64,000 nucleotides of DNA, taken from positions 1 to 64,000 of the forward strand of contig JACVTC010000004.1 of the NCBI GenBank assembly GCA_016946835.1, read 5' to 3'. The stretch's first letter is position 1; each line of letters starts with the position of its first letter. A program made the position numbers and the translations under genes. Source of the stretch: Neocallimastix lanati (nom. inval.). Taxonomy: Eukaryota > Neocallimastigomycota > Neocallimastigomycetes > Neocallimastigales > Neocallimastigaceae. Below the pieces are notes generated by a model. The model searched no databases, was not told the DNA's origin, and saw nothing but the letters and a program-made list of their open reading frames with translations. Positions 30,830 through 44,886 of the stretch are shown here, piece after piece.

Positions 30830-33800
30830 CTATATTAAAGAACTATTTAAATTTTTAAATTTGTTTACTAAGTTATTACAATCAAAAATACACCATTCAT
30901 TTCCATTACTAATTACAAATTTTGAAGAAGAATTAAAATAATAAACATGTCGTTGAAGATATTCAGCAACATTACATTTAGTATTAACTAATGTAGAAAT
31001 TTTAGTATATGTCTTATTTTTTTTAAAGAGCTCATTATATTGGGGTAAATTTTTTATATATTCAGTAATTTCTTTTGAAGCATTTCTATTCATCAATATA
31101 TTGAAGTATCTAAAAGGAGTACTATCAAAAGAATTGAAAAAATATAACTTATCTAATTTGATATTAATATAAATTTATTTAGTTTTTGTATTTTAATTAT
31201 ATTAGCATTATTAAAAATTATAATTTATAATTATAGTTTTACCATCTTTAGTATAACCAACTGTTAGTGCAAATTCATTTATAGGAATCGTAATTCCGAT
31301 AATATTCCTTCTATAAACTTCTTTAATTGATTTCCATTTAATTATTTTAATTTTGTCTTCTTTATCTTTAAATATAATTCCAGTCTTATTGTTATAAGTA
31401 AATGTTTTATTATTTTCAATATTTTCTTGGCCGACTTCATAATGAAAGTGTTCATTATATATATTTTGAGTACTTGAATAATAAAATGTTCTTAATGAGC
31501 CATCTGTACATCCAATTATTATTTGTTTAGAATTTGTTTTTAAAGGTCTACTTATTTTTAAACTAATTGGCTATTATAAAGTTAATATATTATTATTTTT
31601 AATGAATAATGATTTAAAAAAGACATTTTATTTAATTAATAATTAATAAAATATATATTTACGATAACTTGAATTTTTTCGACTTCTAGTGGATTTTTTC
31701 TGAATTTTGAATTATTTATATCTTCATCGTTAATAACTATTGATTTTATTTATATTTAAATGTAAGTAATAAATTATTATTTATTTTTTTATTTATTATA
31801 TATTTTATATATTTACATTCTTCTGTTCTATCTATTAATACATCTGATACGCATGGTTCAAGCTTTGAAAAAATGTAAAATTATTACTATTAATACTTAA
31901 ACTCATTCACAATTTTTAATTGAATTTGCTATAATACTAATCTAAATTTATTTTATTTATTTTATTTTACCTTGATCAATAATGTTGCTGTTAAATTTTT
32001 TTTGATTAATTGTTCCGAATTATCAATATCTGATAATAATATATTATTAGAACTGTTATCTAATGAATTATTTATACTTTCAGAACTATTACTAATTTTA
32101 ATAGTTATTTCTTTATTTTGTTCTTTATTATTTATTTCATCATTATCTTTATTAATACTATTTATACTAATATTATTTGTATTAATATTATCTATTTCTT
32201 CATTTTCTCCCTTAATATTATTTAATTTATTATTCTCATTAAATAAATTCATCTTTGATGTAAATTTATTATTAGTGAAATCGTTATCTTTATTATTTAT
32301 ATTCCATTTTAATTGAACTATTAAGCCTTTTCTAAGTGCAATTATGTAGGAAAGAGTTTCAATATCATATGTAATTGCTGTAACATCTTGATAATCTATT
32401 CAGGAATTTAATAATTAATATTATTATATTAATATAAAATTATTATTATTATTATACTATAAACTTAATATACCTAATGATGGGTTTGAATTCTTTGTCT
32501 TTACATATTGCTTTAATTTATCTTCATAAATCATATCATCAGATGCTACATTTATAACCATTTTTTGATTTTCAATATTTGATAAAACAGATAATTTACA
32601 AATCCATTCTACATTAAATTGAGGCATTGACCATGCCATTATATAAGGTTCTTTTAATTCATTATATATTGGCAAAAATAATATATTATCTCTAGGATTA
32701 AACTCTGATAAAAGAATGGGTTGAGTCGATAACTGGAAAGAATGTCCTAAATGATGACTAATAGTATATTCACCTGTAATTATGTTTTCTGAAATGATAA
32801 TATTTAAAATATTACCAATACCATTAATTGTTCCTAAAAAATATGAAGTTTTCATTTTAACAATTACTTTATTTAAAGTTATACTTTCTTCTTCCATATT
32901 TCTTTGTTTATTATTATTGTTATAATTATTATTACTAGAATTATTTAATACTGAATAAGATTCTGTCATTGATTCTTTTACCCTTGGCATACTATTTAAT
33001 ATTTCAGAGTTATTAACTGAAAATGTAGAACCATATTTATTTAATACACTTTCACTTACATTTAATTTATATGAATCAACTAAATTTAAACTATTATTCT
33101 TCTTTTTTTCCTCTTGTAATTCTTTATAGAATTTATATTGGGCTAATAACATAAATATTTCATTAATAAATTTTAATCCAGTATTATATTTTCCAAGAGT
33201 ACTCATTTCACCATCTTTCGCTAATGCCACTAAATTTCCTATGATAGTATTATTATATGGAATAATTCTAGAATATTTTATATTTCCATTTTCAATATTT
33301 TGAGCATTAATTTGATTAATTTGTTGCGTTTTAAAATTTTTTCCATTTGGACTTTTATTTGCTTCCTGAAAATCTTCATTTATACTTTTATAGTCAGTAG
33401 CATCAGAATCGCTTATTTTACATCCAGTTGTTACACCAGATAAACCTATATTTTCAACATATTTCAATGTGCTATATACTTTATTATCTAAACTATATAT
33501 TTCCCATATTTCTTTGAATGTTTAATATTTATTTTAAAATTATTAATAATTTTAATATTTATTTATTACTTTAAATAATACAAATTTACAAATAAATTTA
33601 AAGCATTTACCAATAAATCCTTGAAATGTAATAATCATGTATAAATATTCGGTAATACAATCAATATATATAATTTCACCATTTGTTGTGAAAAAAAACT
33701 TTTCAAATATAGGGCCAGCTATTTTACATTTTGTATTTATTTTAAAAATTATTTAAAAAAAAAAAATGAATAAATAAATATATTAGTCATATATGTTAGT

Positions 33801-34393
33801 AATATTTAATAAATTTTATTAATATTATAATAAACGATGCAAAATAATTATTACCTTTATTAGTTTGTTTTTTTATTTCAAACTTTTCTTTACACATATC
33901 TAGTTGATTTTTTAACTCTCTATTAAATTTTTCTTTTTGTTCATCCTATATATTATATATGTTTAAATATGAAAACAATTACTTTATATAATTTTTTAAT
34001 TTATTACATTTATATACTCTTAATTCTTGTTCCTTTCTCTGATTTGCTTTAATTCTACTTAATTCATATTTTGCAATTTTTAATACATCGTTTGAATTAG
34101 CACCTGAAATTTGATTAAAAATACTATTTAAATATTCAGATTTTGTATCTATCTGAGAATTAAATCTATATTTTGTATTTTCTTTAAACAATTTTTCATA
34201 TGACTTTAAAAGATTTAGTAATTATTTTTAAAAATATAAACAAATTAATCATTTTAATATATACCTCAACTTCAAAACTAATATCTTTTATTTCATTATT
34301 AATTTCTTTTAATTTCTGCATCAAATCAACTATCGTTAATTTTTTATCATTAAAATCTATTAATGGTTTTGATTTATTTTTTCTCTTTTCCAT
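30830..34393 (-). CDS. WD-repeat-like propeller protein with N-terminal coiled coil (10 exons)
   Basis: Hand model: 34265-34393, 34018-34203, 33855-33945, 33611-33718, 32474-33511, 31971-32395, 31817-31862, 31663-31736, 31243-31570, 30830-31152. Phases agree throughout, giving 915 residues. Exons 1-3 encode a charged helical region (LMQKLKEINNEIKDISFEVE, LSRIKANQRKEQELR), probably coiled coil. From exon 4 on, short beta-rich blocks resemble degenerate WD blades: FTTNGEIIYIDCITEYLYM, FIEIWEIYSLDN, VTAITYDIETLSYIIALRKG, IIIGCTDGSLRTFYY and FALTVGYTKDDKLYFFNS. Long Asn/Ser/Lys inserts interrupt the blades. The combination suggests a scaffold, possibly of the flagellar apparatus since these fungi have flagellate zoospores, but I cannot name the family. 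Confidence 0.68.
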
Positions 34394-36692
34394 CTTTACT
34401 ACTTTTAATACATATGTTAAATTTGTATAAATTTTTTTAAAAAAAAAGGAAAAAAAAAATTAATTTTATTCGATTGTTCAAAATATTTAACTTGTTTAAT
34501 AATTAACTTCATAAACTTTATAAATAAAAAATTTAATTTGAATTTTTTTTTAAATTTTCCATATTCCATAAAAAAAATTTTATATAAAATATAATATGGC
34601 TTTATTTTAGAATTAGTAGAAAATAAATATATAATTTGAAAAAAATCAGTTAAAACGTATTAATTAATCAACTTTATAGCTTTGAATTAATAAGAATTTT
34701 TTATTGAACCTATAAAAAAAAATATTCCAAAAAAAAAATAATACTAAATTAAAATTATATTAGATAATAATTTTTATGAAAATCATTAAGTTCATTAAAT
34801 ATTTTTATAATAAAATGTCAAAAAAATTAATTCTATTTTATTTATTATTTATTACAAACTTTATTATTTTTAATATATTAGAAAAAGCAAATTTAATATT
34901 TATATATTTTTCTATTTCAGTCGTGCAATAGAAAATTATGGCAAATATAATTAAAAATATCACCTCATAAAATAATTGATTTAATTAATGTAAATCAATA
35001 AAATTTATACATTTTACTCATTAATATTAGTAAATGAATATATTTCTTTTATTAAATATTTATTTGAAATATTTATAATTAACTACTAATTATTATTTAT
35101 TTAAATCTAATATAAATATATATATTATTGTTCCTTTTCTTTTTTTTATATTAATTTATATATAAAAAAAATTACAGATATTATAACAAAAGAATATAGG
35201 ACTAGATTTTAGTATATTTTAGGTTAGTTCACATTGGACATAGGATATAGTTCTAAAAAAATATTATTAACATTTTATTCATTGTCATTCAAAAATAATA
35301 TGTTATAACTACCTTAATATTCCCATCACTTGAGGTGGTTAAAGGACTATACATACCGGAAAAAAAAAAATCAAATGTAATATTCATTATTAATTTTAAA
35401 AACAATAAATTCATTAGATAAAGATTATATTAACTTTGGTATAAAAAATTAATTAAATTAAAATATTATTATATCTTATTGTACTTTTTTTTATAAAAAT
35501 TTTATTTATTTTAAATTATAAAAAATTTTTATATTTAAAACATTAAATTACAAATAATAGGAAATCTTGTTATTTGTTACTAAATTATATATAAACAATT
35601 TAAATTACGTAATATAGTAATATTATATGAAAAATCAGTAATATTTTCAAAAAAGAATATAATGAATTTTATAATTTATATTAAAATAGTATAGATATTA
35701 AAAATAAAATGTATTGTAAAAAGTTAAATAAAAACAATATAATTTTTAATTATTTAATATTAATATTGAATGTCCACATTAAATCAGTAACTAATATTGA
35801 GGAAAACACCATAATTTAGTGATGGAACATTAAAGAAAGGCATATTCATATAATAAATATTATTATTAAAGATTAATAATCCTATATAACAATCTAATAT
35901 AAGTTTATACAAGCAAAAAGTATATATATTCTAAATATATTTAGTATATAATCAATATATATGTATGCATATTTTGGTTCTATCTAACATTTTTACAGTT
36001 TATATCCATATTTATACATATATTGATATAAAGTTTTAAACATATAATTGTATTTTGTTAAGCACCTTTCAAATTTGTTACAAACAATACTTATGACTTA
36101 TCATAACTTCCACCCTGAAAAGAAGAGAGAAAGATATGAATATTAATAAGTATTAAAATCCTTACATATATTAATCCTACAACCTATTTACAGTGAAATA
36201 TAATAAATATTATATGAAGTGTGATAAGAGCTTAGTAACTCAGTTTATGTGAGCCCATAATCATCTCGTAGTAACTAAAGTAGTTTATTTTACTATTATT
36301 ACTATATATCTAATATATTAACTCGAAGCGTAGTATACACATTCGTGTGTATACTAATTGATCAAAAGAGTATTTGATAATATAGGTACTGAAATAAATG
36401 GGAGCACGAAAATAAATAAAATTTAGCTATTGTAATATTATTCATACATAAGATGTCAAAACAAGAGATGTATATGTATTTTTTTTTTTTTTTTTTTTAT
36501 CAATGGTATTATATATATAAGGTTTAATATTTTTTTTGCTAAAATTATCAGAAATTAAACTTATTTTAATAAGGAAAAAATACTATTATATAAAAATAAT
36601 GAAAAAAAAATAGCTTATAGGATTATACAAACAGAAAATTGATTATATGTTATTATTTTATAACTTTATAATAATTGCTGATTATGATTGTA

Positions 36693-36740
<48 letters not shown>

Positions 36741-38077
36741 AAATTTTCATTATTATTATTTATTATTATTATTTAATATTATTATTAATTTTATGTAAAA
36801 TAAAATGTACTTTTTATTAAAGAACTAAAAAGTTTTTTACAAAAACATTAATATAAATAAATTGAAGTATATAATATTTTTATCTAAAGGAATGACAAGT
36901 TAAAAAATTTACAACAAATAGTTGTATTTTTACATTTTTACAGAAAGTATCTCAACAAAAATATTGAAATATATAGAAAATGTATTTATTTTATTTCTCT
37001 AATTGATTAGAATTAAATAAAAAGAGATAAAAGTCAAAATATCGAAAAAGAAAATATCTAAATAAAAAATAATACCAAAAGTATAATAAATAAAAAAATT
37101 AAAAAATTATGAAATAATAAAACAAAGAGAAAGATATAAAGAAAAATACTACTATAAAAAAAAATAAACACGATTACTAAAAAATTATTGTTATTAATTA
37201 TAAAATGATTTTTATAAATACTAGAATTAAATTAATTATGTATAGAATTGAAATATAATAAAGTTGTATAAATAAAATTATATTTAACCAAAAACTTTAA
37301 CAAAATAAAAATATTTATAAATATATTTATATTTTAAAAAATTTTAAATTTAACTTTTCTTTTTTTATTTAAGGTATATGATAAAATATTACTTTTATTA
37401 ATAAAAATTGATAAAAAACAAACTCTATAATTTATTTCTAAATATATTAATAGTGTATATTGAAATTTACCAGAAACTTTATTTATATAAATAAATATAT
37501 GTATATATAATTTCTTTAAAGTCAGGTGAATGATATGACTATTATTTTTTTAATATTGCTTTAATAAATAAATATTTTAATTTATTTTTTTATACATTTG
37601 ATAGAAAATCGAAATATTGAAAAATATATTTATAATTTATATAAAATATATTAATTTATAAAACGTAAAACATATAATATAAAATGAATAAAAATATAGC
37701 TATATTTTTTTTCTTTACCTTTATTTTATAATATACTAAAATTTTTATTACAATTATAACCATTTAATAAGTTTACTTCTATTTTATATGTACATAGATC
37801 GAAAAGTTTAAAGTAAAATTATAAATATAAATATACAAAAACTTTATTGAAAAAATAGAAAAAAATATTAAAAATAACTATATTCTATATTAAAAATAAA
37901 TATATATAGTTATCATTAACATTTTATTAATATATTAATTTTATATTTTCATAAATTTAAAATTTATCTTTTTTAATTTTAAAAATACCAAAAAATTAAA
38001 AATAATATTTTAGTTTTTGATTGTTTTATTATTTTTACTTTATTTTATAATGAAAAACTACTTAAATGTTATGATTA

Positions 38078-38111
<34 letters not shown>

Positions 38112-38245
38112 GACTTAACTCTATTTTAATTATATAAAATTATTTATTAGTCTTTAATTAATTTTTTTCTTCTCTTTTACAAATATATATTTATACATAT
38201 ATTTTTTTTCATTTCTATAAAATTATATATATATATTATTTATAT

Positions 38246-38292
<47 letters not shown>

Positions 38293-38796
38293 TAACTACA
38301 AACTATCATTCATTTATAAATATATAAAAATATTTATCTAAAAAGTATCATTTAGATTAAATATCTCTATAAATCATAAATTTATAATATTTTAAACACT
38401 TAAATGACTATATTTCATATATCAAAACATCATAATTTTGAATTTATATTATAAAAATAAATAAATAATAATAATAATTATTATTTATATATTTTCTTTT
38501 ATAAATATTGATATCTTTGAAAAAATAAAAGTGTACTATCATTCATTAAAATAATAAAATAAAAGTTTTTAAACAAATCATATATTAAATATTTAATATA
38601 AATTCAATATTAAAATCTTTTTGTGGTTTAGTTTCAAATTATATTGAATATTTAATTTATATTACAAAGAAGTAATCTTTATTTAATATATTTAATAATT
38701 ATAATTTTAATAAAAGCACACGTGTATCAAAGAAATTTAATAATTCAATAAAAAAAATTATTGAAAAAATAATTATTTGAAACGAATTAAAAAAAT
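34394..38796. other. Long gene-free AT-rich region (4.4 kb)
   Basis: No convincing frame on either strand. Patches of slightly higher complexity lie at 35200-35360 and 36060-36360. The latter contains a perfect 11-bp hairpin with a TTCG loop (36331-36356). T runs occur at 36480-36500, 38080-38105 and 38251-38291, and TTA repeats at 36693-36735. The right end is the promoter side of the helix-turn-helix gene. Confidence 0.6.
36331..36356. repeat. Perfect 11-bp hairpin with TTCG loop
   Basis: TAGTATACACA (36331-36341), TTCG (36342-36345) and TGTGTATACTA (36346-36356) form an uninterrupted stem with a UUCG tetraloop closed by A-U. Function unknown. Confidence 0.75.
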
Positions 38797-40786
38797 ATGA
38801 ATGTTAACAATGCTTTATTTTCAGCCGAACAAGTTATTGATAGAAGTATAATTCGTTCAGGAGAAGGTCATGGAGGGTTAGTTTATATTTAAATTATAAA
38901 AATTTATATAGTATTATTAATTAATTTATAACAAAATATTATTTTTCTAATTAGAGAAGAAAAACAAGAAAGATTTAGAAAAACAGCCATGGCAATGCAA
39001 GAAATTATTTCAAAAAAGTTATATAAAGCTAAACATTCAACGATGGAACAATATTTTAAGGAAGTTTTTAAATTATCAAGAGCTTCTGTTTATAGATTTG
39101 TTGATGCCTCAAGAGTTCTCAATGTAAATATTTAAAATAAATGCTATTAAAAAAGTACTTAGATTTAATTTTTAAAATATATTTATAATTCTATTTTTAT
39201 TTGTCTATTTGAAGCAATTAGAAGGTTTCCATATATTACCATTTGGTGAAAGGCAATGCAGAACTCTTAGAAGATGTACTAAAGATTTACAAACTATAAG
39301 ATTGTTATGGAGTACAGTTTTAAATAAATACGGTGAGGATCCTTCATTAATTACAAGTACTATTATTCAAAATACCTGGGATGAGATGATAGAAAAAAAA
39401 CTAGTAGATCCTTCAAAAATATCTACTATAAAATCAAACAATAATTCAAATAACAAAAATAATAAAACCAAAAAAGATACAAAAACCACTCAAAAAAGTG
39501 CAATGAATAATAATATGTCATCTATGAGATCATCTCAAAATGGAATTAGTAATATCTCAAAATTAATGATTCCATCATCTGGATCCTCATCAAATGTTAA
39601 TGATATTTCTGGTATTAATCAAAAATTTATTCCTTCATATAGTAGTACAGCGACATTAGTAGATAGTAGTAATAATAACACATTATCTGATATTGCTGGT
39701 TTACAAATTGATGATAATGGAGCATCAATTTATACTATAGCTAATTGTAATAATCAAAGTTATTCAGTAACATCACAAACACAAAGTCCTTTAAATAAAA
39801 ATAAAAATCCAAATTACAATAATTTTACATCTTCATTACAATCCAATTCAACAATAGTAGCTACACCAACTTCCACTACAGTAAGCATGTCTCACGCAAC
39901 AAATAATGGTTCATCATCTAATATGAATATTAATTCATCATCCATGACCAATATTAATAGTAATCAAGTATTAACTGAAAACTATATTGGCTCTAATGTT
40001 GTAAGTCCCAATCCTACATTAAATGCTTTAGGATATACTCTTACAAATCAAAACTATATAGCAAGTACAAGTAGTTATTCAAATGCAAATTTCCCTACAT
40101 CAACTGTAGTTTCATCGTCAAGATTAGCACCGAATTTCCAAAGAAGGTTACAAAATAATTCAACTTCATCTATGACAACTTCAACTACGCCTCCAACTAA
40201 TCTATACTATCAAAATTATCAATATTCAAATAGCGATATCTCAAGAACAAATCCAGACAATTATATAAATGTAAATACTAATTATTCATCACAACTTAAT
40301 GATTTTATAAACTTTAACAATTATTCATCTTATAACCAAAAAACTTATTATACACAAAATCAATCCCAAAATTCACAATTAGAAAATCAATATTCAAATT
40401 ATGCAACAACACCAACTTCAACATCTTTCTTTTCATCTTCTGAAATTCCATATAATTGGTATGGTAATGAAAAAGCTCATCAAGAAATTAATCCTACATC
40501 ACAAAAGTACTTCTCATCTAGTGCTTATTATTCACAATTAGGAATGCTAAATGGAAATTCAGAAGATATAAAAGCTTATTCAAATCAAAGACTTATTCCA
40601 AATAATTATCATATATCCTATTCTGTTGATTCATTAAATAATATTGATAATCAAAGTAATTCAAATAGAAATATCAGTAGTAGGAATATTAATATATCAG
40701 CAGATAATAATAGAGTAAATAATAATAATTCATACTTAAATAACTATCCATATGCTGTTATAGGAATTGTAAATTCTCAAAATTAA
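38797..40786 (+). CDS. Helix-turn-helix protein with Asn/Ser-rich tail (3 exons)
   Basis: Exons 38797-38876, 38955-39123 and 39215-40786 join in frame to 606 residues. The start is ATG 38797 (MNVNNALFSAEQVIDRS). The N-terminal 130 residues hold the only conserved-looking part: EKQERFRKTAMAMQEIISKK, STMEQYFKEVFKLSRASVYR, FVDASRVLNQLEGFHILPFG and ERQCRTLRRCTKD. This reads like the bacterial and phage helix-turn-helix module that recognises a plain sequence pattern (x-LYR..tFeeY..e.wg.SR..aYRlidA..v...LP.sErq.R.L). The remaining 450 residues are low-complexity Asn/Ser/Thr/Tyr/Gln, typical of fungal transcription factors. The likely role is DNA-binding regulation; this is inference. Bacterial likeness of the domain could mean horizontal gain. 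Confidence 0.72.
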
Positions 40787-41132
40787 TATATAATACATTA
40801 ATATCACAATAAATCATTATATATATATTACAATAAACTATTTTATATATATATTGTAATATACCATTTTATATAAATATTGCATTAAACCAATTTATAT
40901 ATTAATAAACTATATTATATTAAATTTTTTGTTATTATCTTCTATTTAATTATATATGTATATATATTATTATAAAAAAACATATATATATATGTATAAT
41001 AATAATTATTTTAAAATATCAATTATTGTTGTTAATATTTAAAATATACTTTTAATTCATTTTTGTACATTTTTTTCTAAAAATACAATTGTACAATTAT
41101 TTAATAAATCAAATATATAAACATTATAGAAC

Positions 41133-41166
<34 letters not shown>

Positions 41167-41543
41167 TAATAATAATAATAATAATAATAATTTAATTTCA
41201 TTCATATGTATTACAATTAATAAATAATATAGCTAGAAAAGATAAAAATAAAATTTTATATAAATACATATGATAAAAATTTAAATCTTCCATTTTTGTA
41301 TATTAGCAATAATATATTAAAAAAACTAAAAAGAAAAATGAATAAAATATATAAATATATAATAGTAATAGTAATAATAAAAATAATAATATAAATAAAT
41401 AATAAATAACTTTAATAAATAAATGTATTAACAAAAAAAATAAATAGTATTATTTATTATATAAATATTATTATTTTATTATTATAAATTTTAAAATAAA
41501 TAAACATGTATATATATAATTTTTTTTTTTTATGTACTATTAT
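40787..41543. other. Convergent intergenic spacer
   Basis: Between the helix-turn-helix gene and the RGS gene. Tandem TATATATTACAATAAACTATTTTATAT-like units at 40810-40920 and (AAT)n at 41130-41195. No gene. Confidence 0.6.
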
Positions 41544-44500
41544 TTATATTTTGTGATTAGTTTTTAACCAATCAATAACATAATCCCTCCATTTTGAATC
41601 ATCATATAATTCCCCATTATCTTCACTATCTGAATGTATTTCTTCATTTAAAAGTTGATCATTTGATTTTTGTTTTGCTTTTAATTCAATAGTTCTATAT
41701 TTTTTATATGATTGAGATACTTTATAAATACTTTCTGAATTATCATTGATTTTTGAGGTATTTTCTTCTGAAATTGAATCCATGAAATGCTTACTTTTTT
41801 CTTGAATATCTTTCCATATAATATCTAATTCTGAATTTAATTGTTTCTTTTGTTCAATGTCAGTAATATCCTTATCAATGGCTTTTCTTAAATCTGATAT
41901 TATAATAGAATTAATTATGCTTGCAGGATCTGAATCATCACCAAAAAATTTTCTTAATTTTTTTAATCTCGTTTTGTTTACTTCTCTTAAATTAGATAAA
42001 TCATCTTCTCCATTATCAGTTGAAATCATACTTCCTTCATCAATTTCTGATACTATATCCATAACATCTGCAATTTCTTTATCATATACAAACATCATCG
42101 AAAGAGAAATAATTGAACTTCTATGCATAATAAATGCATTAGTTTTTGTATTATTATTTGTATTTAAGTTTACCATCATTGTTGGTGGAACAGTTCCAAA
42201 TATATTTTCTAACTTCTTACATCTATTTCTAATATCTTTTCTTTCATATTCTGTAAATATACCCTTTTCAATTTTATTTCTTTTTTCAATTTCATTTCTT
42301 TTCATTTGAAGTTTCATTAAAGTATCTATATTAATTCTTTCTCCGAAAACATGACGTAATTTTTTCATTCTTCTTACTTGAATCATATTTCCTTTACTTA
42401 AATCAACTTCAGAATCTCTTATTAAATATTTATCTTTATCTTCTTTTTCTGAAATTGTACTATATATTTTTTCATTATCTTTTGTACCTTCTTTAAATGA
42501 TTTTGATTGCTTTAAATTTTGTGTTCCATCATTAGTCGTATTAGTCATATTAGTAGTATTAGTTGTATTAGTTGTATTAGTTGTAATAGTTGTATTAGTC
42601 ATATTAGTAGTATTAGTAGCATTAGTTGTATTAGCAGCAACTATCACTGAACCTGTCAATTTTTCATCAATTACTGTTCCTAGAATTGAATTTATTTTAT
42701 TAGTTCTTCTTGTCATCATTTTTCTTTGAGAATTATCCATGAAATTTTCTGTTTTTGGTAATTCATCTTCATCATCAAAAAGTTTCATCTTCGTATTATA
42801 TTTTACAGTTCCTTTTGAATTAAATAAATTATTAATATTAGAAAGGTAATCAATTGAAGGACTTTTATGTTTTAATTTCAGTGTATTTAAACCATTTTCT
42901 CCAATTTCATTTTGTAGAGCTTGTTGTTCATATAACTGACTTGTTTGAATTTTATCACCGAAAAACTGCTGTAGTTTATCTGCTTTTTTTTTCATAGAAA
43001 ATATTACGCTATTTCTGTTTTCTTTATTTTTTGGTTTATCTTCTTCATCACTGTCTAAATTTTTTTTCGCACATTTATATAAATCTTCCAATGATGAAAA
43101 TTGGGAACTATCATATTCAGAGTTTGAATCTTCATAGAAAATTCTACTTGAACTATTCAATCTTTCATTTGAAGTTTCCGCATCATCATCATTATAAATT
43201 AAAGAATCGTCAATTTGAAGTTTATTTGTATTACTTAAAGCTGAATCTTTAATATTTAAGTTCATCGTTATTGAAAATATTTGTTTTTTAATTGGATCAA
43301 CACTTGGATTTTCACCAAAGAAATTTGCTAATTTTTTTTCTTTTTCTCTTTTAACTTTCTTTTGTATTTTTCTTATCCTTTCTTTTTCAATAAAATAATT
43401 TTTCACTAATTGCTCTTTAATTACTGGTAAATATACTATTAAGACTTTATATAAGTATTTTGAACCATCCTCACTTGTAAATGCTAAATTTTTCTTTTCA
43501 TTCTCATTTTTTATTGCCTTTATTACACTTTTATATTTATGAACTGTCTTAATAAGAAAATGTATATCATGAGGGAATGATTCATCAAATACATTCTTTA
43601 AATTAAAATTATTATATTTTTCAATATCTGAAATTGTTCAAAAAAAAATATATATATATATATATTTAAAAAATATATATTATATTATATTATATTATTT
43701 ATTTATTTATTTATTTATATAAAGTATTATTTAAAAATTAATTTTTTCAATTATACCTTTTTTTCTAGTATTTAATAAACTTTGAAATAATTCACTTTGT
43801 TCAAACTTGGCATAATGAAAACACTGAATTGTTGAATATATTTCTTCTTGTATTTCATCAAATAATTCATTAGACATTGGATTTTCTGAATATTGAATAA
43901 AAAAATTATTTTTTAATTCTTCACTTATATTTATTTTCAATGGGGCGCCATCAATAATATACGTGATAATTATAAATGATACGTATAGTTCTTTTAATTT
44001 TGGTTCAATTGTTTGATAACATTCAATATCTAGCCAAAATAATATATCTTCAACAACAAGCTCTTTAATACAAAAATTTAAAAAATATTGAAGACCAATT
44101 CTATTAGATAATATTTTTGATAGTAATATATCTGATTTTGTACTTTGTATACTCCTGAATGTAAATTTTTCGCTATCATCATCTTTTAATGGAACTATTG
44201 TTGGTAGTATATCATTGGTATCAAAACTATCTGATTTATCATCATCATCAATTGTATTAATTCTATCCTGTTTATCAAATGAAAATTTTGGTCTAATTGG
44301 TGTATTTACTATTTCAATATATGATAACATAAAAAGGTTAACAAATTTACTAATTTATTCATTAAAAATATAATATTTTGAAATAATTTTAAATAATAGT
44401 AATACTTTTAAAAACATTAAGACAATAAATTTCATCACCCATTCCAATAACATCACCAATTATATCTGAAAATTGTAATGGAATCATATTACTATCGCAA

Positions 44501-44886
44501 ATTCCACCACATTCTAATGTAACAAAATTATCTTCAGAATCTTCCTTTAATAAAAATTTAAATGTATATTCCGCTTCAATTTGTTTAGCTAAATATTCAA
44601 TTGTGTTATTTTTATCAACTGTTAATCCAAATTTTACATTTTCCAAAATAATAATTATATAAATGAATGAAGATATATGTTTTGATAAACGATTATACTG
44701 TGACCCGATAGTTTTTGCTATTCTAATTCTTCTTTCATTTTCTTCATCATATACACCACTTAAAGGAGAATTAATATTTGGCTGAAACGATAATATTGAA
44801 GGATTTGAAAATCTTCTTAATGGTGTAAGTTTTTTTTTTTCAGGTGATTCTTGTTTTAACTTACTTAGAAAATCTAGATCATCCAT
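41544..44886 (-). CDS. RGS-domain protein with six KLxxFFG-type repeats (3 exons)
   Basis: Exons 44406-44886, 43757-44308 and 41544-43627 join in phase 1 at both junctions, giving 1038 residues. The N-terminal region includes a possible ubiquitin-like or Ras-binding fold (VKFGLTVDKNNTIEYLAKQI ... EIYCLNVFK). An RGS domain follows (ILSNRIGLQYFLNFCIKE, VEDILFWLDIECYQ, LFDEIQEEIYSTIQ, FEQSELFQSLL), expected to speed GTP hydrolysis by G-alpha subunits at the membrane. The long C-terminal half carries a recurring motif: KKLANFFGENPS, DKLQQFFGDKIQ, NKINSILGTVID, KKLRHVFGERIN, KKLENIFGTVPP and KKLRKFFGDDSD. A Thr/Asn tract (TNTTNTTNMTN) lies between copies. The frame is intact. Confidence 0.83.

Noticed and set aside
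31205-31215. TAA at about 31211 as the end of the WD-like gene, with 30830-31096 as a separate small gene
   Set aside because: A GTAAAACT..AAATTAG intron joins the two in frame and yields a blade-like DDKLYFFNS continuation.
31972-32316. Plus-strand leucine/isoleucine-rich frame
   Set aside because: Antisense of the Asn-rich exon 6 of the WD-like gene.
41857-42309. Plus-strand 150-residue hydrophobic frame as a membrane protein
   Set aside because: Antisense shadow of the RGS gene exon 3, which has a continuous in-phase model.
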